The translations under genes were made by a program, and so were the position numbers. 64,000 nt of DNA from Fulvia fulva (lineage: Eukaryota; Ascomycota; Dothideomycetes; Mycosphaerellales; Mycosphaerellaceae), in contig NC_063013.1 of the NCBI RefSeq assembly GCF_020509005.1, positions 4,650,001 through 4,714,000 on the forward strand, given 5' to 3'. The notes under the pieces are model-generated. The model did no database searches and was not told the origin of the DNA. It saw nothing but the letters and a program-made list of their open reading frames with translations. Positions 23,870 through 36,417 of the stretch are shown here, in pieces (the stretch's first letter is position 1; every line of letters begins with the position of its first letter).

Positions 23870-26800
23870 TCTCGTATAGGAGGTTATAGTCTACTCACTT
23901 CCTGTCAATAGTACTTAGACCTTTTTATAACAGGTTAAGCTAGCTTATAAACCTCTAGAAGTATAGACTAGTCTTTAGTTTTATAAACCCGTCTATAACT
24001 ATCTTAGAGGTTAGGGTGTACTTAACAGTAATAAGCCTCCTCTACTAAAGTTTCCTAATAGCGTTATAGGCAATGTCAATGTGCTTCGACTTATTATGAA
24101 CATGTATATCTTTTACTAGGGTGAGGGCAGCTTGATTGTCACCTCTTAATTAGACTAGTCTCAAATTTGATATAGTCTCCTAGTTTCTAGTAATTCTTAG
24201 TTAATAGGAACAGTCTCCTACTAACTCTAGACAATCTATTTCTCTTAGTAGTAAAGCTAGGAATTGGGACTACTTTATATATACATTTATAGCTATATAT
24301 TCAGCCTCTATTATAGATGTTACTACAGACTTTTGCTTCTTACTTATCTAAGAAACTGGTGCCCTATAGAGGAAGAAGACATACCTAAGGATTAAGACTC
24401 TATCTACTTTGTCTATAGTATAATTAGAATTATAGTATCTAATAAGGTGTCCTTTTCTAGACTTTAAGAACTAAAGTCCTAGATCGGGGTATAATCTTAG
24501 GTACCTAGTAATCTTCTTCAAAGCCTTTATATAGTAGGTAGATAGGTTACTTACAAATGAGCTCATCCTTCCTAGGGCAAAAGCAATGTCTAGCCTTGTA
24601 ATTGTTACTAGCTACATCTAAGTACTATTAATACTCTAGTACTCTGCCTTATCATACCTCTCATCTATATAGCTTAAAGGTTTAAGGGCCTTATAGCTAT
24701 CTATAGGTAAGTATGTAGGTGCTACCTTCTTATAGTTCATTCCTATCTTAGCTAGGCTATCCCTAACAAAGTGTCCTTAGTCAAGTTTTAGGATTCCTCT
24801 CTTCCTGTCCCTTATAACTCTTATACTAAGGATCTTTTTAGGTTCACCTAGATCTTTAATCTTAAAGATCTTACTAAGTTCTCTTTTGAACTAGAGAACA
24901 TCTATTGACTTTAGTGTAGTAATTAGAATGTTATCTATATATATAAGGATTGTAGGGCATAGTAGACGCCCTTAGCTAGCGGGACAACCTAAGGAATAGT
25001 CAGCTACGAAATCCGCGGTCAAGCACCCCCCGAAGCTTATCTACTACCGCCTTACGAGGGTATAGAGTAGTATAGCAACCTAACTACAAAGCGAACATAT
25101 CGGCCTCTAGGGGTACCTATTATAGAGGAAGGTTCTAGGATACACGAACACTAGCTACCCCTACGGCTATCGCTCCTAGAACGTACGGCACGTACTCCTC
25201 GTCTATCCGAGGTGGTCGCTAGGAAGGGGGGAGTAGATAGTAAAGGCGAGGAACCGGACGATTAGGGCACTTCTTAATAACGCTAAGGACCTACGGCGTA
25301 TTACGAACTAGATACTAGAGAAGGGCTGGCTAGAACAGTACCGCCTAGTAGGAGTAGTGTAGGAAGAGAGGACACGACGTAGCGTAACGAGACCGGCTAG
25401 GAGCGGGGGCTAACGGGGTAGTGATATAGACTACGTACGTTTAGAGGGAAAGCTAATCTAGATAAGGAGTAGTCGGGGGCGGGAAGGGTTTTCACCTATT
25501 CGGGTTTCCCTTTATATATAATAATAGATATATACCTATATAGGCCGGATAGGGTCCTAGAATAGGGGAATGACAAATCTATCTATCTATATATAAGGAT
25601 TATAATCTCCCTCTTCTTATAGATAAGTAGGAATAGATCCACTTCTGACTATATGAATCTAATCTCTCTAAGCTTTAATATATAGAGTTAATTCCAATCT
25701 CTAGCCGCTTACTTAAGTCTATATAAGCTTTTGAGGATTTTGAACACTATGTTTAGTAGAAGCTCAACTCCTAGTAGTAGTAACATAAAGATGTCTTTAT
25801 AGAGGGTGCTTTCTATGAATACATTGTTCACATCTACTTGGTGAAGATGAAGATCCTTCTTATACATAATAGCCATAAACACCCTAAGGGTGTCCTGTCT
25901 TACTATAGGTGCAAATGTCTCTATAAAGTCAACACCAAACTTCTGTAAGAAGCCCCTTACAACTAGTCTAGCCTTGAACTTTTCAATAGCTCTACTAATG
26001 CTTCTCTTAATATCAAAGACCTATCTTGATATAACCAGATTTGCTCCTTTTGGTAGAACAGAATTTTCCTAGGTATTGTTACTCTATAGAGCATCTAGTT
26101 CCTTTTGGATTGCTTCCTTCTAAAGATGTCCCCATTTCTTATTATTTACAGCATCCTTATAGGATTTTAGAATTAGGACCTCTTGCTTATATATAATAGC
26201 TTCTACAGTTGCTATAAAGGCCATTTCCTCAACTTCTTCTAGGAATTCGCTATCCTATAGTATTGAACTGTCTACTGATTATATAGCTATAAAGAAAGCT
26301 TAGTAAAAAGTAGCAAGGTTCTCTAAGAGGTCTATTGCTTCTCCTACTTCAGTAGTTAGTTCGGGCTTAGGGACTATAGATTTTAGGGCTTTCTGTTTCA
26401 TGTCATAGCCCTCAATATCATAGTCAGCCTTTCCCTTTCTAAGGGATGATTTAGGGACTGTCACTTATGACCTAGTAACGTCTATTTCCTAGGGATCTAG
26501 GGAGCTTCTCTCAATTAGCTGATCGATTTTCTGAAATTCCCCTACGTTCTCCGGAGGTTAGGGAAGTTGTACAAACAGCTTTCTCGGCTAAGCGACTTTA
26601 GGGCTCTTAATTGGCTGATCTATTTCGGGGGAGCTCTAATAGACGCCTAAATAGTAGGTAGATTGTCCTAAGGATACGTTCTTCCTCGGCCTTCCTAAGG
26701 GCTTCCTAGCTAGTATACTGCTTAGTAGATTCAATGTTAGAATATTGAGACCTATATCACCTCTAGGCTGGTCCTTAAAGAAGTCTGCATATATGTGTTG

Positions 26801-26900
26801 TTTAACAGCTCTTATGTCTAGTTCCCAAAAGAGCTAGGCTTTAGCTATGTTTTCAACATACCTAATAAACACTACTTCTTTACCCCTATTTATTAGCTTG
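23870..26900 (-). pseudogene. Copia H reverse transcriptase and RNase H (interrupted)
   Basis: The minus strand reads copia RT, with its catalytic YxDD box as YIDN at 24930-24941, a GAC to AAC change of RIP type. A LINE-A tail inserted directly beside that box at 24952. RNase H follows at about 24400-23900. The frame contains TAG/TAA stops and is not functional. The plus-strand frame at 25890-26072 is an antisense shadow of RT. Confidence 0.85.
24938..25601 (+). mobile_element. LINE-A copy A8: 636-bp 3' tail in copia H
   Basis: 24952-25587 matches the LINE-A 3' end (compare 2569-3215 of A1): the ORF2 C-terminus, 3' UTR and ATCT tail. The 14-bp duplication TATATATAAGGATT flanks it at 24938-24951 and 25588-25601. 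It is a typical 5'-truncated LINE insertion and interrupts copia H RT next to its catalytic box. Confidence 0.94.
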
Positions 26901-28100
26901 TCACTTCTTGCCCATTGAGGTTAGGATCTTGTGTCTATATAGACAACAGCTTTGCATCCCCAAACTTTCAAATGGTTGATGGTCGGTTTGATACCATTAA
27001 AAGCCTCATCTAGTGAAACCTTGAACCTATCGTAATCTGGGCCATTTGGCAGTTTGTTCCTTATATAAGTTTGGGCCTCTAGTGCTTCAGGCCAAAATTC
27101 AACCGGCATTTTAGCCTCTTCAAGCATTGCCCTTATAGAGTCCTCTGAGGTTTGTATTGACCTCTTAACTAGTCCATTCTGTAGAGAGTTGTATGCCTCA
27201 GTCGGCTCGACCCTAATCCCTAAATCCTTCTCCCACTGCTTCACTAATGTAATAAGTTCTTTTGCATTATCAAGTCTTACTGCTTTCAGCTGCGCTGATG
27301 ATTTCCTCTCTGCTTTGATCTTCTAGTTCTAGAGAGCAACTGGAGCATCTTCTCTTTTCCTAAGAGGAAAGGTCCACTTCTTCCTAGAGAAGTTGTCAAC
27401 AATCTCAAGCTAGTATTTGAATCCTAGTCTTGAGATTGGTAGTGGGCCACATATGTCAATAGATACAAGGGCAAGTCTTTCAGGTCTTCTCTCTATAACT
27501 TTGCCTTTGTACTTCTTCATCTTTGCTATTGAGCATACTCTGCACTGGTGAAAGCTATCCTTAGGGATAGGAATGGGTTCTTTCAAGTCTATTACCTTGT
27601 AAAGATTCTGGAGCAAATTCTTCCTAAAGTGTGCAAATCTTCTATGCCAAAGCTCCTACTGCTTCAGGTCGGTCTCTGATTAAGCAGTCACAAAGGCATT
27701 CTCTATTAGTGGTGCACATGATGAGTAATGTGCCCGTTCTTGTAGGAGAGGAGAAATCTTATCAATGAATAGAACCCCCCTAAGGAGCTTTGTCTAGACA
27801 ACAGTCTCACCAGAGGGGGAAACAAGAGAAAATGATAGAGGTTGCACACCAAACTGCTTGCTAAACTGGTTCCATAAAACCAGGTTCACTCCTAGCTTAG
27901 GTACAAGCAGGACATCTTCTAAAACAACTTTTCTGCCAGCTCTCCTACTCATCTCTGCATTCCCAATATGAGTGGCCAATAAAAACCCACCTCCCACTTT
28001 GATCCATTTCTTCCTTGTCAAGGGAGTCATAGATCTAAAGAGGCAGCTTTGGTCAGTCATATAGGATGAAGCACAGGAGTCAAGTAACCACTCTGACGAG
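26901..28100 (-). pseudogene. Copia H protease and integrase (low RIP)
   Basis: Three long open stretches remain on the minus strand. At 28060-27794 is the segment after the protease active site. At 27616-27410 is the GAG-pre-integrase/HHCC region, with CRVC downstream of a His and the integrase-start block SIDICGPL. At 27244-26921 is the C-terminal half of the integrase core, containing EAYNSLQNGLVKRSIQ, whose second catalytic region follows the usual NG-x-ER pattern with ER changed to KR. Frames are separated by a few TAG/TAA stops. Integrase inserts the cDNA into chromosomes. This copy is inactive but close to intact. Confidence 0.88.
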
Positions 28101-29206
28101 GGGAACTTGCCTTAGACTTCTACAGTTGAGTGAGCCACTTCATCATACTCATCATCATCAGACATTGTCTCTGGGGATGAGCTGTATGGTGACTCTTGGG
28201 CGGAGAAACCTTTTCCAGTCTTCTTTGCTTTAGAGGTATAAGACTGGGCCTAGTTCTTCTAGAGTGACAGCATGTCAGAGCTGAGTTTCTTCACCATTTT
28301 CTTAAGTTCTTCTATAGAGGACTTCTCTCTTAGTGTCCTCCTTGAAGTGGGTGGTGGAGTTCTCTTCTTCTTGATATGTGTTGTATTCTGGGAAGATGGT
28401 GGTTAGGAATGAGATCTAAGGACCTTTCTTGCCTCAGGCAAACTAGGGCAGTCCTTGATCAGATGATCCTTCTCACAGAGAAGGCAGGAGAGTGGTCTTG
28501 CTAGACCTGAGGGCTTGACCCAGGTGGCTGCTATGCCATACTCAGCCTTAGAGGGATCCAACCTGGCTTCTTGAGCTTCAAGGATCTTTAAGGTCCTTTC
28601 ATGATCCATCTTTAGCTGAGCCATGATAGTATCCCTGGCTACATAGTAGTTAGGTGGCAGTGAGCTTAAGAGCTAGGTCATCCTCACATCAGCTTTCCTG
28701 TAATGCTGACCCTCTAGGTCAACATCAGCAATCCTTTTTCTAAGAGAAACTAGGTGTGTCTATACAGATCTGATGGTGAACTCTTCACTCATCTTAAAGG
28801 TCACAAATTGCTTTGTGAGCTCATGTGTATAGGTTGGTAGCACCTGGCTATACTTGTTCCAGAGATACACCCACTTCTTAGCAGCTCTTCCAGATTCACA
28901 TGAGCCCTTAAGCTCAAATTCATCTTCTTCTGTAATCCTACTAAGGATACTGAAGTTACATACTGCATTGTGTCTTGTCTATGTTGGCGTATTAAGGATC
29001 TCTTTGGTTGTAGCCTCTTCTTAGAGTTTCAGAGTCTTGCCCTTGATGTTGTCAAAAGACACTTCTATTAGGTCATCAATTGCAAAGAATGCTGATTAGC
29101 TCTCTATCTTGTATCTCTGAAGGTTGAACCATCTCTTCCAATTGTCCCTCCCAAAAATTGGGATTTTGCCTCCCTTCTCCTCTGTCTTCTCTTAGTATAG
29201 ATCCAT
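28101..29206 (-). pseudogene. Copia H gag with CCHC zinc knuckle (low RIP)
   Basis: Gag starts at the minus-strand ATG at 29206 and opens with a GGKIPIFGRDNWKRWF segment typical of copia-type Gag (UBN2/DUF4219-like). The open stretch at 28624-28403 contains the zinc knuckle CLLCEKDHLIKDC, an intact C-x2-C-x4-H-x4-C except for one residue of spacing. Only a handful of stops interrupt it, for example one at the fifth codon. It precedes the protease in the same frame, as expected for a copia polyprotein. Confidence 0.85.
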
Positions 29207-29651
29207 AATAAATTGGATGTAATAAAACAAGGTGTGTATGTTCCAAAGTAGTGGCTCAGATCCTGCTGAGGCTTCTAGTATAGAATAGGAAAGTTCGTAG
29301 GTATGGATACTAAGGCCCGCTTAGTAAAGTAAAGGAGCGGTATGAGGTCTCGGGGCTAGGACACAGGTCTGTCTCTCCTAGTAGAGCTTCAAATGACTTA
29401 CTTAAAGTCCTTCTTGATAGTATCTCGATGTAGTTCTGCCTATAGAGTATCTTCAAGGTATTGGCTTTAAGTAAGCCGCATAGAGTCCTTGTCTAGGTTA
29501 CCTATTACTTAGTATCGAACTAAGCTCCTTAATAGGATAGACGGGGTAGACTTCTGATTCCTAGATGTTTTCTACTACGATAGTAAGGGATATAAGTAAC
29601 CTATACTGATATAGGTTGCTCTTATCCCTATATAAACCCGGGCTTATAACC
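29207..29651 (-). other. Copia H untranslated leader and PBS
   Basis: This lies between gag and the 5' LTR. The PBS-like GGTTATAAGCCCGGG directly follows the LTR on the minus strand and matches that of copia G at 3267-3281. The rest shows no coding signal. Confidence 0.7.
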
Positions 29652-29886
29652 TATTAAATAGGTACGGGTGGATAGTAGCGGAGTGGAGTAAGAAATTAAT
29701 CTTCAACTAACTAATAGCACGAGCATGTAGCAATATATTAGGAACCAATATGTTGATTGTGTTGGATGTCTATCTAAGCTAAAGGGGAGAGAAGGTATCT
29801 CCCTATAAGCTAAGTTATCGTAGATACCTTAGGCTACTAGATCACTTCCTAATTGTTAACTCCCTTTAAGATACTACATCTTAACA
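29652..29886 (-). repeat. 5' LTR of copia H
   Basis: 235 bp, starting TGTTAAGATGTAG on the minus strand, followed on the plus-strand right by the target duplication ACTAT (29887-29891). Confidence 0.93.
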
Positions 29887-29891
29887 ACTAT

Positions 29892-31755
29892 CTTCCTTAG
29901 AAGTAGGAGCAGTCGTAGATAAATAACTAGCTACTAATATTAGTAAGTTATATAAACAAGAAGATACAATAGAGGCTACGACTTAGCTAGTAGCCGGTAA
30001 GCCCGTTAAGCTCCTTCGTAAGAACAAGATCGACGACAAATATATAATACTAATCGATAGTATAATCTATATTAAGAACCGATATAGCGGATATAGCCTT
30101 TTTATCCCGCCTATAGACAATAAAGAGAACACTATCTATATATATATTATTAAAGCCTTCTACGATACGCTAGTAGCGGGATACCTAGGGAAGACTACTT
30201 CGAGTAGATTAGTATTACGGTACTATATATAGTCTCGAATAACTCGTTTTATTAGGTCCTTCGTACGCGCCTATTAGATATACCGTAATAGCTATAGTAT
30301 TAATAAACCTTAATACGGGCTACTTATACCGCTACTAGTTCTATTCGATACTTAGGACGATGTCGTAATAGACTTTATAGTCGATCTACCCCTAGCGAGG
30401 TATACGGTAGATAGCTAGATCTATAAGAACGTACTTATAGTTACGGACCGCTTAGGGAAGGAGCGATATTACATTCCTATCCTCGAGATAATAGCCGAAT
30501 ATATTACCTATATCTATATTAAGTATTTCTTTCTACGCTACGGCCTACCGAAGACAATTATATTAGACCGCGGGCCTTAGTAGATCTCCGCCTTTTAGGG
30601 GCGGCTCTATAAGCTACTATAGATTAAACGTAAGATCTTAACGGGTTACTATCCGGAGACCGATAGTAAAAGCGAAAATACGAATAAGATAATAGAACAG
30701 TATTTACGCGTATTTATTAGCTATATATAGGACGATTAGCTAGATTAGTTACCTCTCGTAGAGTTTACCGCTAACGACTACGTCTCTAAGACTATAGGAG
30801 TAAGCCCGTTTATAGTAAATATCGGTAAGAACCTACAATACGCTAATACTAAACTTAACCTACTATAAGTATTACTACTATATAAGTAACGGCTCGACGT
30901 ATAATCTACCGACGTATTCGCTCGCTATATAACTAACCTAAGATATAGACTTCGGGATTTAATAGAAATAGTATAAGTAAGCTAGGTAGATTATACTAAC
31001 GATTACCGTACGATTATACTACGATACGAGGTCGGCGATCTAGTCTACCTTAGTACGCGTAACTAGCGAACGAAGCGACTATTAAAGAAGCTCGACTACC
31101 GCTACGTAGGGCTATACGCGATTATAGAAGTCCTACCGTACGATACGTATCGTCTAGACCTACTACGCTCCCTTAGTAATCTCTATAACGGGTTTTATAC
31201 TAATCTACTCTAACTAGCCTACGCGCTAGTCTCTAGTTGAGTTTAGTTACCGCCTACCCCGATTAAAGTAGAGGACGATAATAGTAATAAGAGCGCGTAA
31301 TAGGTGTTAGACGAGGTACTAGACATTAGGAGCTCGCTACCGCTAGGCCTAGTACCTCGTAGTAGGAGGAAAGAGCGAAGATATAAATACCTAGTATAAT
31401 AGGTAGGTTATAGTAAGCCTACTTAGGAGCCCGCTAAGGAGTTAATAGATACTACCGCCGCCTCTATCGCGGACTTCTACTATAACTATCCTACGAAGGA
31501 TAGGCTAGCCGGCTTTACGCCGCTACTAGGGTAGATTCCTAATAAGGATATACCCGAAGACGTCGTGAACGCTTCGTTAATAACTACGACTAACCTAGTA
31601 ACTATAGGAGGGCTACGCGAATTAATTATATACCGGACTAACGAAGGAGACGGATAAGATAGAAGATATAGAGGACGATATAGAATATAATATCGTATTC
31701 GTAGCGGTAATAATACGAGCTTAAGGGACTAAGTACGATTTAAGAGGGGGGGTAG
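29892..31755 (+). pseudogene. Gypsy C integrase and chromodomain-like tail
   Basis: Gypsy pol continues after copia H. The HHCC zinc region is near 30150-30290. The integrase core has FIVDLPLARYT near 30375, LDRGPQQ near 30565-30590, and a STAYHPETDGQ-like block seen as GYYPETDSKSE near 30640-30675. A C-terminal DLVYLSTRN block follows near 31035. At about 31300-31500 is a chromodomain-like stretch containing YKYLVQQVGYSKPTQEPA, consistent with a chromovirus whose integrase is guided to heterochromatin. TAG/TAA stops are frequent. A purine tract (AAGAGGGGGGG, about 31742-31752) precedes the LTR. Confidence 0.85.
31742..31755 (+). other. Polypurine tract of gypsy C
   Basis: AAGAGGGGGGGTAG directly before the 3' LTR, the expected plus-strand primer for reverse transcription. 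Confidence 0.8.
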
Positions 31756-31916
31756 TATTACGGCCCTAGGCCTAGTAAATAGATAGCTAGTACGTAGGTT
31801 ATATAACCGCGCGTACTAGCGTAACACCTCGGCTTGTATATAGCCTCGGCGTACCTCGCGCTCCTCTTTCCTACGTACCTAGCTACTCTATATTAATACG
31901 ACTATAAACCGCTATA
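31756..31916 (+). repeat. 3' LTR of gypsy C
   Basis: About 161 bp, starting TATTACGG (TGTTACGG before RIP) and ending ACCGCTATA, as in the partial 5' LTR at 17172-17278. LINE-E sequence follows at once. Confidence 0.82.
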
Positions 31917-33780
31917 CCCTTTAGGGTTACGAGCTCTATATCCCTACTTTCCGTAATCTCTAGGAGCTTACCCCCTAGATATACGTAAGGGGGGGGTGAG
32001 TTCTAGACTCTACGTTAGGTAGTAGAGGTTAAAGTCGCCTAGGAGGATATAGCTTATATCCCCTTAGTCGAGTACCTAGTTAAGTCGCGCTAGCGTACCG
32101 AGGTCTCTACTCGTTCTTCCCTAAGGAGGAGGGTTATAGACGTTATATATCTAGATAGGTCCTTGACTCGTAGTGATTTAGATTGTCGTAATGTCTCCTT
32201 AACTCCCTTCCGGATACGAGATTACCTTCTAGGCGTCCGTACGTAATGCTTTACTAACGTATATATATATCCTTAGGGTATAGCCTATACCTCCCTCGAT
32301 AGCTATATAGTACCGTAGGTCGGTATAGGTAGTAGGTCTCCGAGTATATAGGTTTATCTATAGCTCTTATATCGCTACGATATAATGCCTTTAGTCGTCG
32401 AGTTCCTAGAGGAAGTAGAGCTAAACCTTATCCTTACTTTTATTAACGTTATACTATATAATAGTAAGGTTAGCTTATGTTAGTATTACGGACTAGCTAG
32501 GATAAGGTCTATTAGGGCGCTCGTTAGCTATATCGCTCCTTTATTTATCGCGCTATCCTATTTACTTAGTTAGCGTTCGGTCGTTAGGGGGTACCCGAAG
32601 ATTCGTATCTATCTAGCTTTATTTACCGCCCTCTATAGCCCCCTTAGGCGTCCCGGTAGCGGGTAAGTACTCTACTATATATTTTGTATCGCTTTGTCTA
32701 TCCTTTTCCTCTTTACGGCCTCGAATCCTCTATACTAGGAATTACCGAGCGTTAGTATAGAGTACCTCGCTAGGGTTATTACCCTAGCCTAGCGGGCCTT
32801 TTCTTACGCTACTATCCTTATAGGGTATTAGTTCGAGTATACCGGGTATTTACGGCCGTAGTACGCGTACCTCGATTCCTCCCGTAGATATTATTTCTCC
32901 TAATACGGTCCTACGTAGTATAGGTACTTAGGGGTCTTCTTGGTATACTTTAGCGCGATATAGCCGTATTATTAGTAGTTAAAGCATTAGAGTACTCTAT
33001 AGCTACTCTTGTATATCTCCGTATTAAGGCGTTTATATTACTAGAATAGTCCTCCTTCTAGGACCTAGTTTGCTTATTCTACGGTAGCTATCTAGATAAT
33101 TAGAGAGGAGTACGTCTAAGTAGCTTCGACGTTCTTATTTAGCTACGCTACTTTAGTAAAGCGTACTCCCGGTAAGGTGTTCTAGTTCTATATCTAGAGT
33201 AGGGTAAGGTCGTTCTCTACCCTAAAGGTCCTTAGTACCCTATAGGCTATTACCGTAAACTACTAGTAAGAGACCTTTACCGACCTTGCTACCTTAACTA
33301 TCTAGTCCTTAAGGGTCTCGAGCTTTTATTAGTCTGTCTCCTATACTATAAAGAGGCGTATTACTCCTCTAGGCTCGATTTTAGCTCCTACTATCTCCTT
33401 CTAGCTAATCCTATCTACTAGCTCCTTACTTATTAGGCCCTCTAGCTCTCGCTTCTCCTCCGGGTCCGTAACGTATACCCTAATAGCGTTGTTTGTCCTT
33501 TAGGTCTATAGGTTAGGGGAGTTAGCTACTACGTTTGTCTATATAGGAGTATACTAGGTAGTAGCTTTCTATATTGTCTACTAGATTACTCTCGGGATCT
33601 AGTATTCGAGTACCTTAAGGGCTCCGAGGAGTTAGGCGATCGTGTTCTTATATACCCTAGCTAGGCGCTTATCTACTTCAAGTATCTCTTAAGCCTCTTT
33701 ATAGAGGTCCTTCTATATAGAGGTTTAGTTAACCCGGAGGGGTGGCTTACTCTATATTTATAGTCGCGGTTACTATAGCT
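31917..33780 (-). mobile_element. LINE-E fragment: ORF1 and endonuclease (Tad1-like, related to LINE-F)
   Basis: The minus strand parallels LINE-F from about 12076 to 10240. ORF1 lies at about 33750-32500 with a decayed zinc-knuckle region at about 32830-33000. The start of an endonuclease near 32460 reads a YNVNKSKDKV-like block, and a VAIQEL block near 32360 contains the catalytic Glu. The element is cut in mid-endonuclease at 31917 by the LTR of gypsy C, so its RT is missing. RIP is heavy. The 5' limit near 33780 is approximate. Confidence 0.8.
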
Positions 33781-34314
33781 ATTACTAGTTTAGCTATTGT
33801 TACTAGCTATACTATTACTAGCTTAGTAGTAGTATATTTTGTATCTATTTTTAGTAGGCGTAGGTTTCCCTTATAAGTTACTTAATACTCGCTAGCTAGG
33901 CTTCTAGTCTAGAGTCTATGTCTCTAGTTCGCCTTCTCCTTTTCGGGAGGACTAGCGGGCGGCCGTTTAGGTTATAGCGTAAGGTCTTGTAAGTATTCTA
34001 TATATTACGCGAGCTGTATACGTTAAGGGTATATAGTAGGTTTGTAGTAAATTACTAGTATAGCTTATAATCTAAGTTAGGTGATGTTCTAGCTAAGTTC
34101 CGGCTAGTCTAGAAGAGGGCTTAGGGCCGTAGCTAAGCTATAGAAATAGGGTAACTAGAACCTCAAAACAGACTAGCTTTAGAGCTATATATCTCGATAG
34201 GTATCCGGTACGGACAGTTACTTTATACGTTCCTAAGTTACTCTTAATACGCGCTATCGAATACGCCGTATTTTTATCGGGCGTATATAGCCTTAAGCTA
34301 TAAAGACCGCTAAG
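33781..34314. other. Unassigned RIP-mutated sequence
   Basis: 534 bp between LINE-E and LINE A3. It shows the same TpA-rich, CpG-sparing mutation as its neighbours, so it is probably a repeat. I could not read a recognisable protein on either strand and saw no terminal repeats. Confidence 0.6.
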
Positions 34315-36417
34315 GTAGGTTACTATATAGTAGTAGCTATCTAAGATCTAGGAGAGGTCGATCGTGCCTTAGAGTCCCCCTCTCTTCTAGGTACCTAGGT
34401 ACTTTAGGGTATTAAGGGTAATTACGTTACTCGCTATTAAGTCGATTACTTCGTCGGCTATAGGGTACGGCTATATAAGGCTTTCCTAGAAAGGGTAGTA
34501 TATATTAAAGTCTCCTACTACGATGTGGTACCCTTGTCTCTTAAGCGTACTATCTAGGTGTCTATAGACCCTAAGGTCGCGGCTAGACCTCGAGGCTAGC
34601 GGTTATATATATAGGTTGTGTATCTAGGTACTACCTACGTAGAGGGAGGTAATATCGCCCCCGCCTTCTTCGTCTACGTAGTATACTACCTCCTAGTCGG
34701 ATCCTAGTATGTCCTTACTAATATAGAAGTACGTACGGGGTCTACCGTCGCCTCGTAGGTATATTATATAGCCTAGTAACTTATAGGTCGTTAGTCTCTT
34801 ATAGTACGGGTTAATCTATAGCTCCTAGATTACTAGGACGTAGTAGACGTACCGGTCCACCTCGTATAGGAAATGGTTCTAGACTATATCCTTGCTATAG
34901 TTAATGTTATACTAGATAATACTAAGCGTGTCGAGGCTAGTTATCGTTATCGACAATTATTTCCTCTATAATATTAAATATCCTACTACCTTATACGTCC
35001 TAGTCTACGCCTATCGGCTATATACTAAAGGGGAGCCGGGCCTAGTTAGATTCCCTCGCCGTAGCTAGTAGAGTACGTAGCCTCCCGTACGCCCTAGGCT
35101 ACGTATCCCTAATATTATTCTCGGCCCTAGGGCGCTTATACCCGACCGCCGCTAGCTAGTTCCGATATAGACTAGCCTTACGGTCGCCGTAGAATCTTAG
35201 GGCGACGGTTCTATTTATAATTGCCTTGTTTTTCGCTAGTTTCCGCTATAGGAATTCCGCGCTATACGATAGGTAGTACCCCGGACAGTTCGCGTACCGC
35301 CTCGTAGCCGATATATAGTCCCTAGATATATAGTCTCCTATATAGTTCGAGCAGGCCTACTTGTTTATATACGTATAGGTTTAGTGTCTATACTATTAGC
35401 ATTTAAAGTATTAGAGGACACAAAAGGATAAGGAGTACTTTTCTACTATCTTAAGGCTATATTACTAGATTAGGCCTTGTTCTATTGCTAGATCCGCCGC
35501 TTTTACGTCTTATAGCTATACTATTAGCGCCGAGGCCTTCTTACCTTCTAGCTATTTCCTATAGAGCTAAGTTGCCTTCTAGATTAGAGAGTTAAGAGTG
35601 ACCGGGTTGTCCTCTTAGAGAGTACGTAGGTGACCTTAGTTAGTTAGGTCGAACTCTTTAGGTATATCGTAGACTAGGATCGTAAATTACTTCGTTAAGA
35701 CCTTCGCTAATACCGTAACCTTAGATACCTACTATAGCTATACCTCTAGGTGCCTCCTAGTAGTAGTAGAGCTAGTATAGATCTATAGAGTACCGTTAGA
35801 CTATTAGTTCACTACAACTACCCCTAGTTAATTAATTCGCTAGGCGAGCTCCTTATTCGATAGCTTCGTAGCTTCGGCCTAGTCTTCCTTTACTATAATA
35901 CGGATCGTAACTATATCGTACGTTAGGCGGGGACCTAGTATCGAAGCCGCGACCGATACCTAGCTATAGGGATATTGATTCCGGGTAGCCTTATTAATCG
36001 CCTAAGACGTCGTCCTTATTTCTTATTACCCTCGGTAATACTATAGTACTAGCGCCGTGCGTAACTAAGTAATTATTACCTATAGAGATCGGTATAGGAG
36101 CTAATTATTAGTTTCTATACTTTTTACGTCTTCTATAAGTTACTACTAGTTATCTTAGGGGAGCTTCGCCTATAGAGCCGTAGGCGCCGGTAGTACTATA
36201 GCCTAGGCTACTATTACCTAGGAGTTACCTAATGAAGCTAGGCACCTCCGCGGCGTTCGGAGCTAAAGAAATAGGGTAAAGAGAACTTTAAGCTATCTAA
36301 ATTAAATAAGGTAGAACTCCCTTAATTCTAGGGGTAGTGGCCTGCTTTATAGATCGTTAGAATAGCCTTAATAAGAGCTTTCGAATATATCGTATTTAGC
36401 GATATAAGGCGAAAATC
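34315..36417 (-). mobile_element. LINE-A copy A3: 5' end through endonuclease
   Basis: Nearly identical to 14810-17154 of A2 except that the solo LTR is absent: the insertion site near 36112 is empty, with one GTTTC. It contains the 5' leader, ORF1 with Cys/His zinc-knuckle region (about 35250-35430) and the endonuclease N-terminal part. It is truncated inside ORF2 at 34315, so it has no RT. It abuts the LTR of gypsy D on the right. RIP is heavy. Confidence 0.88.

Larger units (their letters stand above)
23625..29886 (-). mobile_element. Complete Ty1/copia element H (two LTRs, 5-bp TSD)
   Basis: A 6.26-kb element on the minus strand. The 5' LTR is at 29652-29886, the PBS-like GGTTATAAGCCCGGG at about 29635-29650, gag from about 29206, then protease, integrase, RT and RNase H down to about 23870, and the 3' LTR at 23625-23859. 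It sits in gypsy C with ACTAT on both sides. A LINE-A tail (24952-25587) interrupts its RT. RIP is uneven: the gag-integrase half (about 26900-29200) keeps many CA/TG dinucleotides and long open frames, while the RT half and the leader are more mutated. Confidence 0.94.
17172..31916 (+). mobile_element. Ty3/gypsy chromovirus-like element C with nested insertions
   Basis: Gypsy order is clear: LTR remnant, gag with zinc knuckle, protease, RT, RNase H, integrase, chromodomain-like tail, polypurine tract, 3' LTR. Three insertions interrupt it: a LINE-F tail (18299-18417), a LINE-I fragment (20874-22028) and copia H (23625-29886). Each has its own target duplication, and removing each rejoins the frame. 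The 3' LTR abuts LINE-E in mid-endonuclease, so C probably landed in LINE-E. RIP is heavy throughout. Confidence 0.9.
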
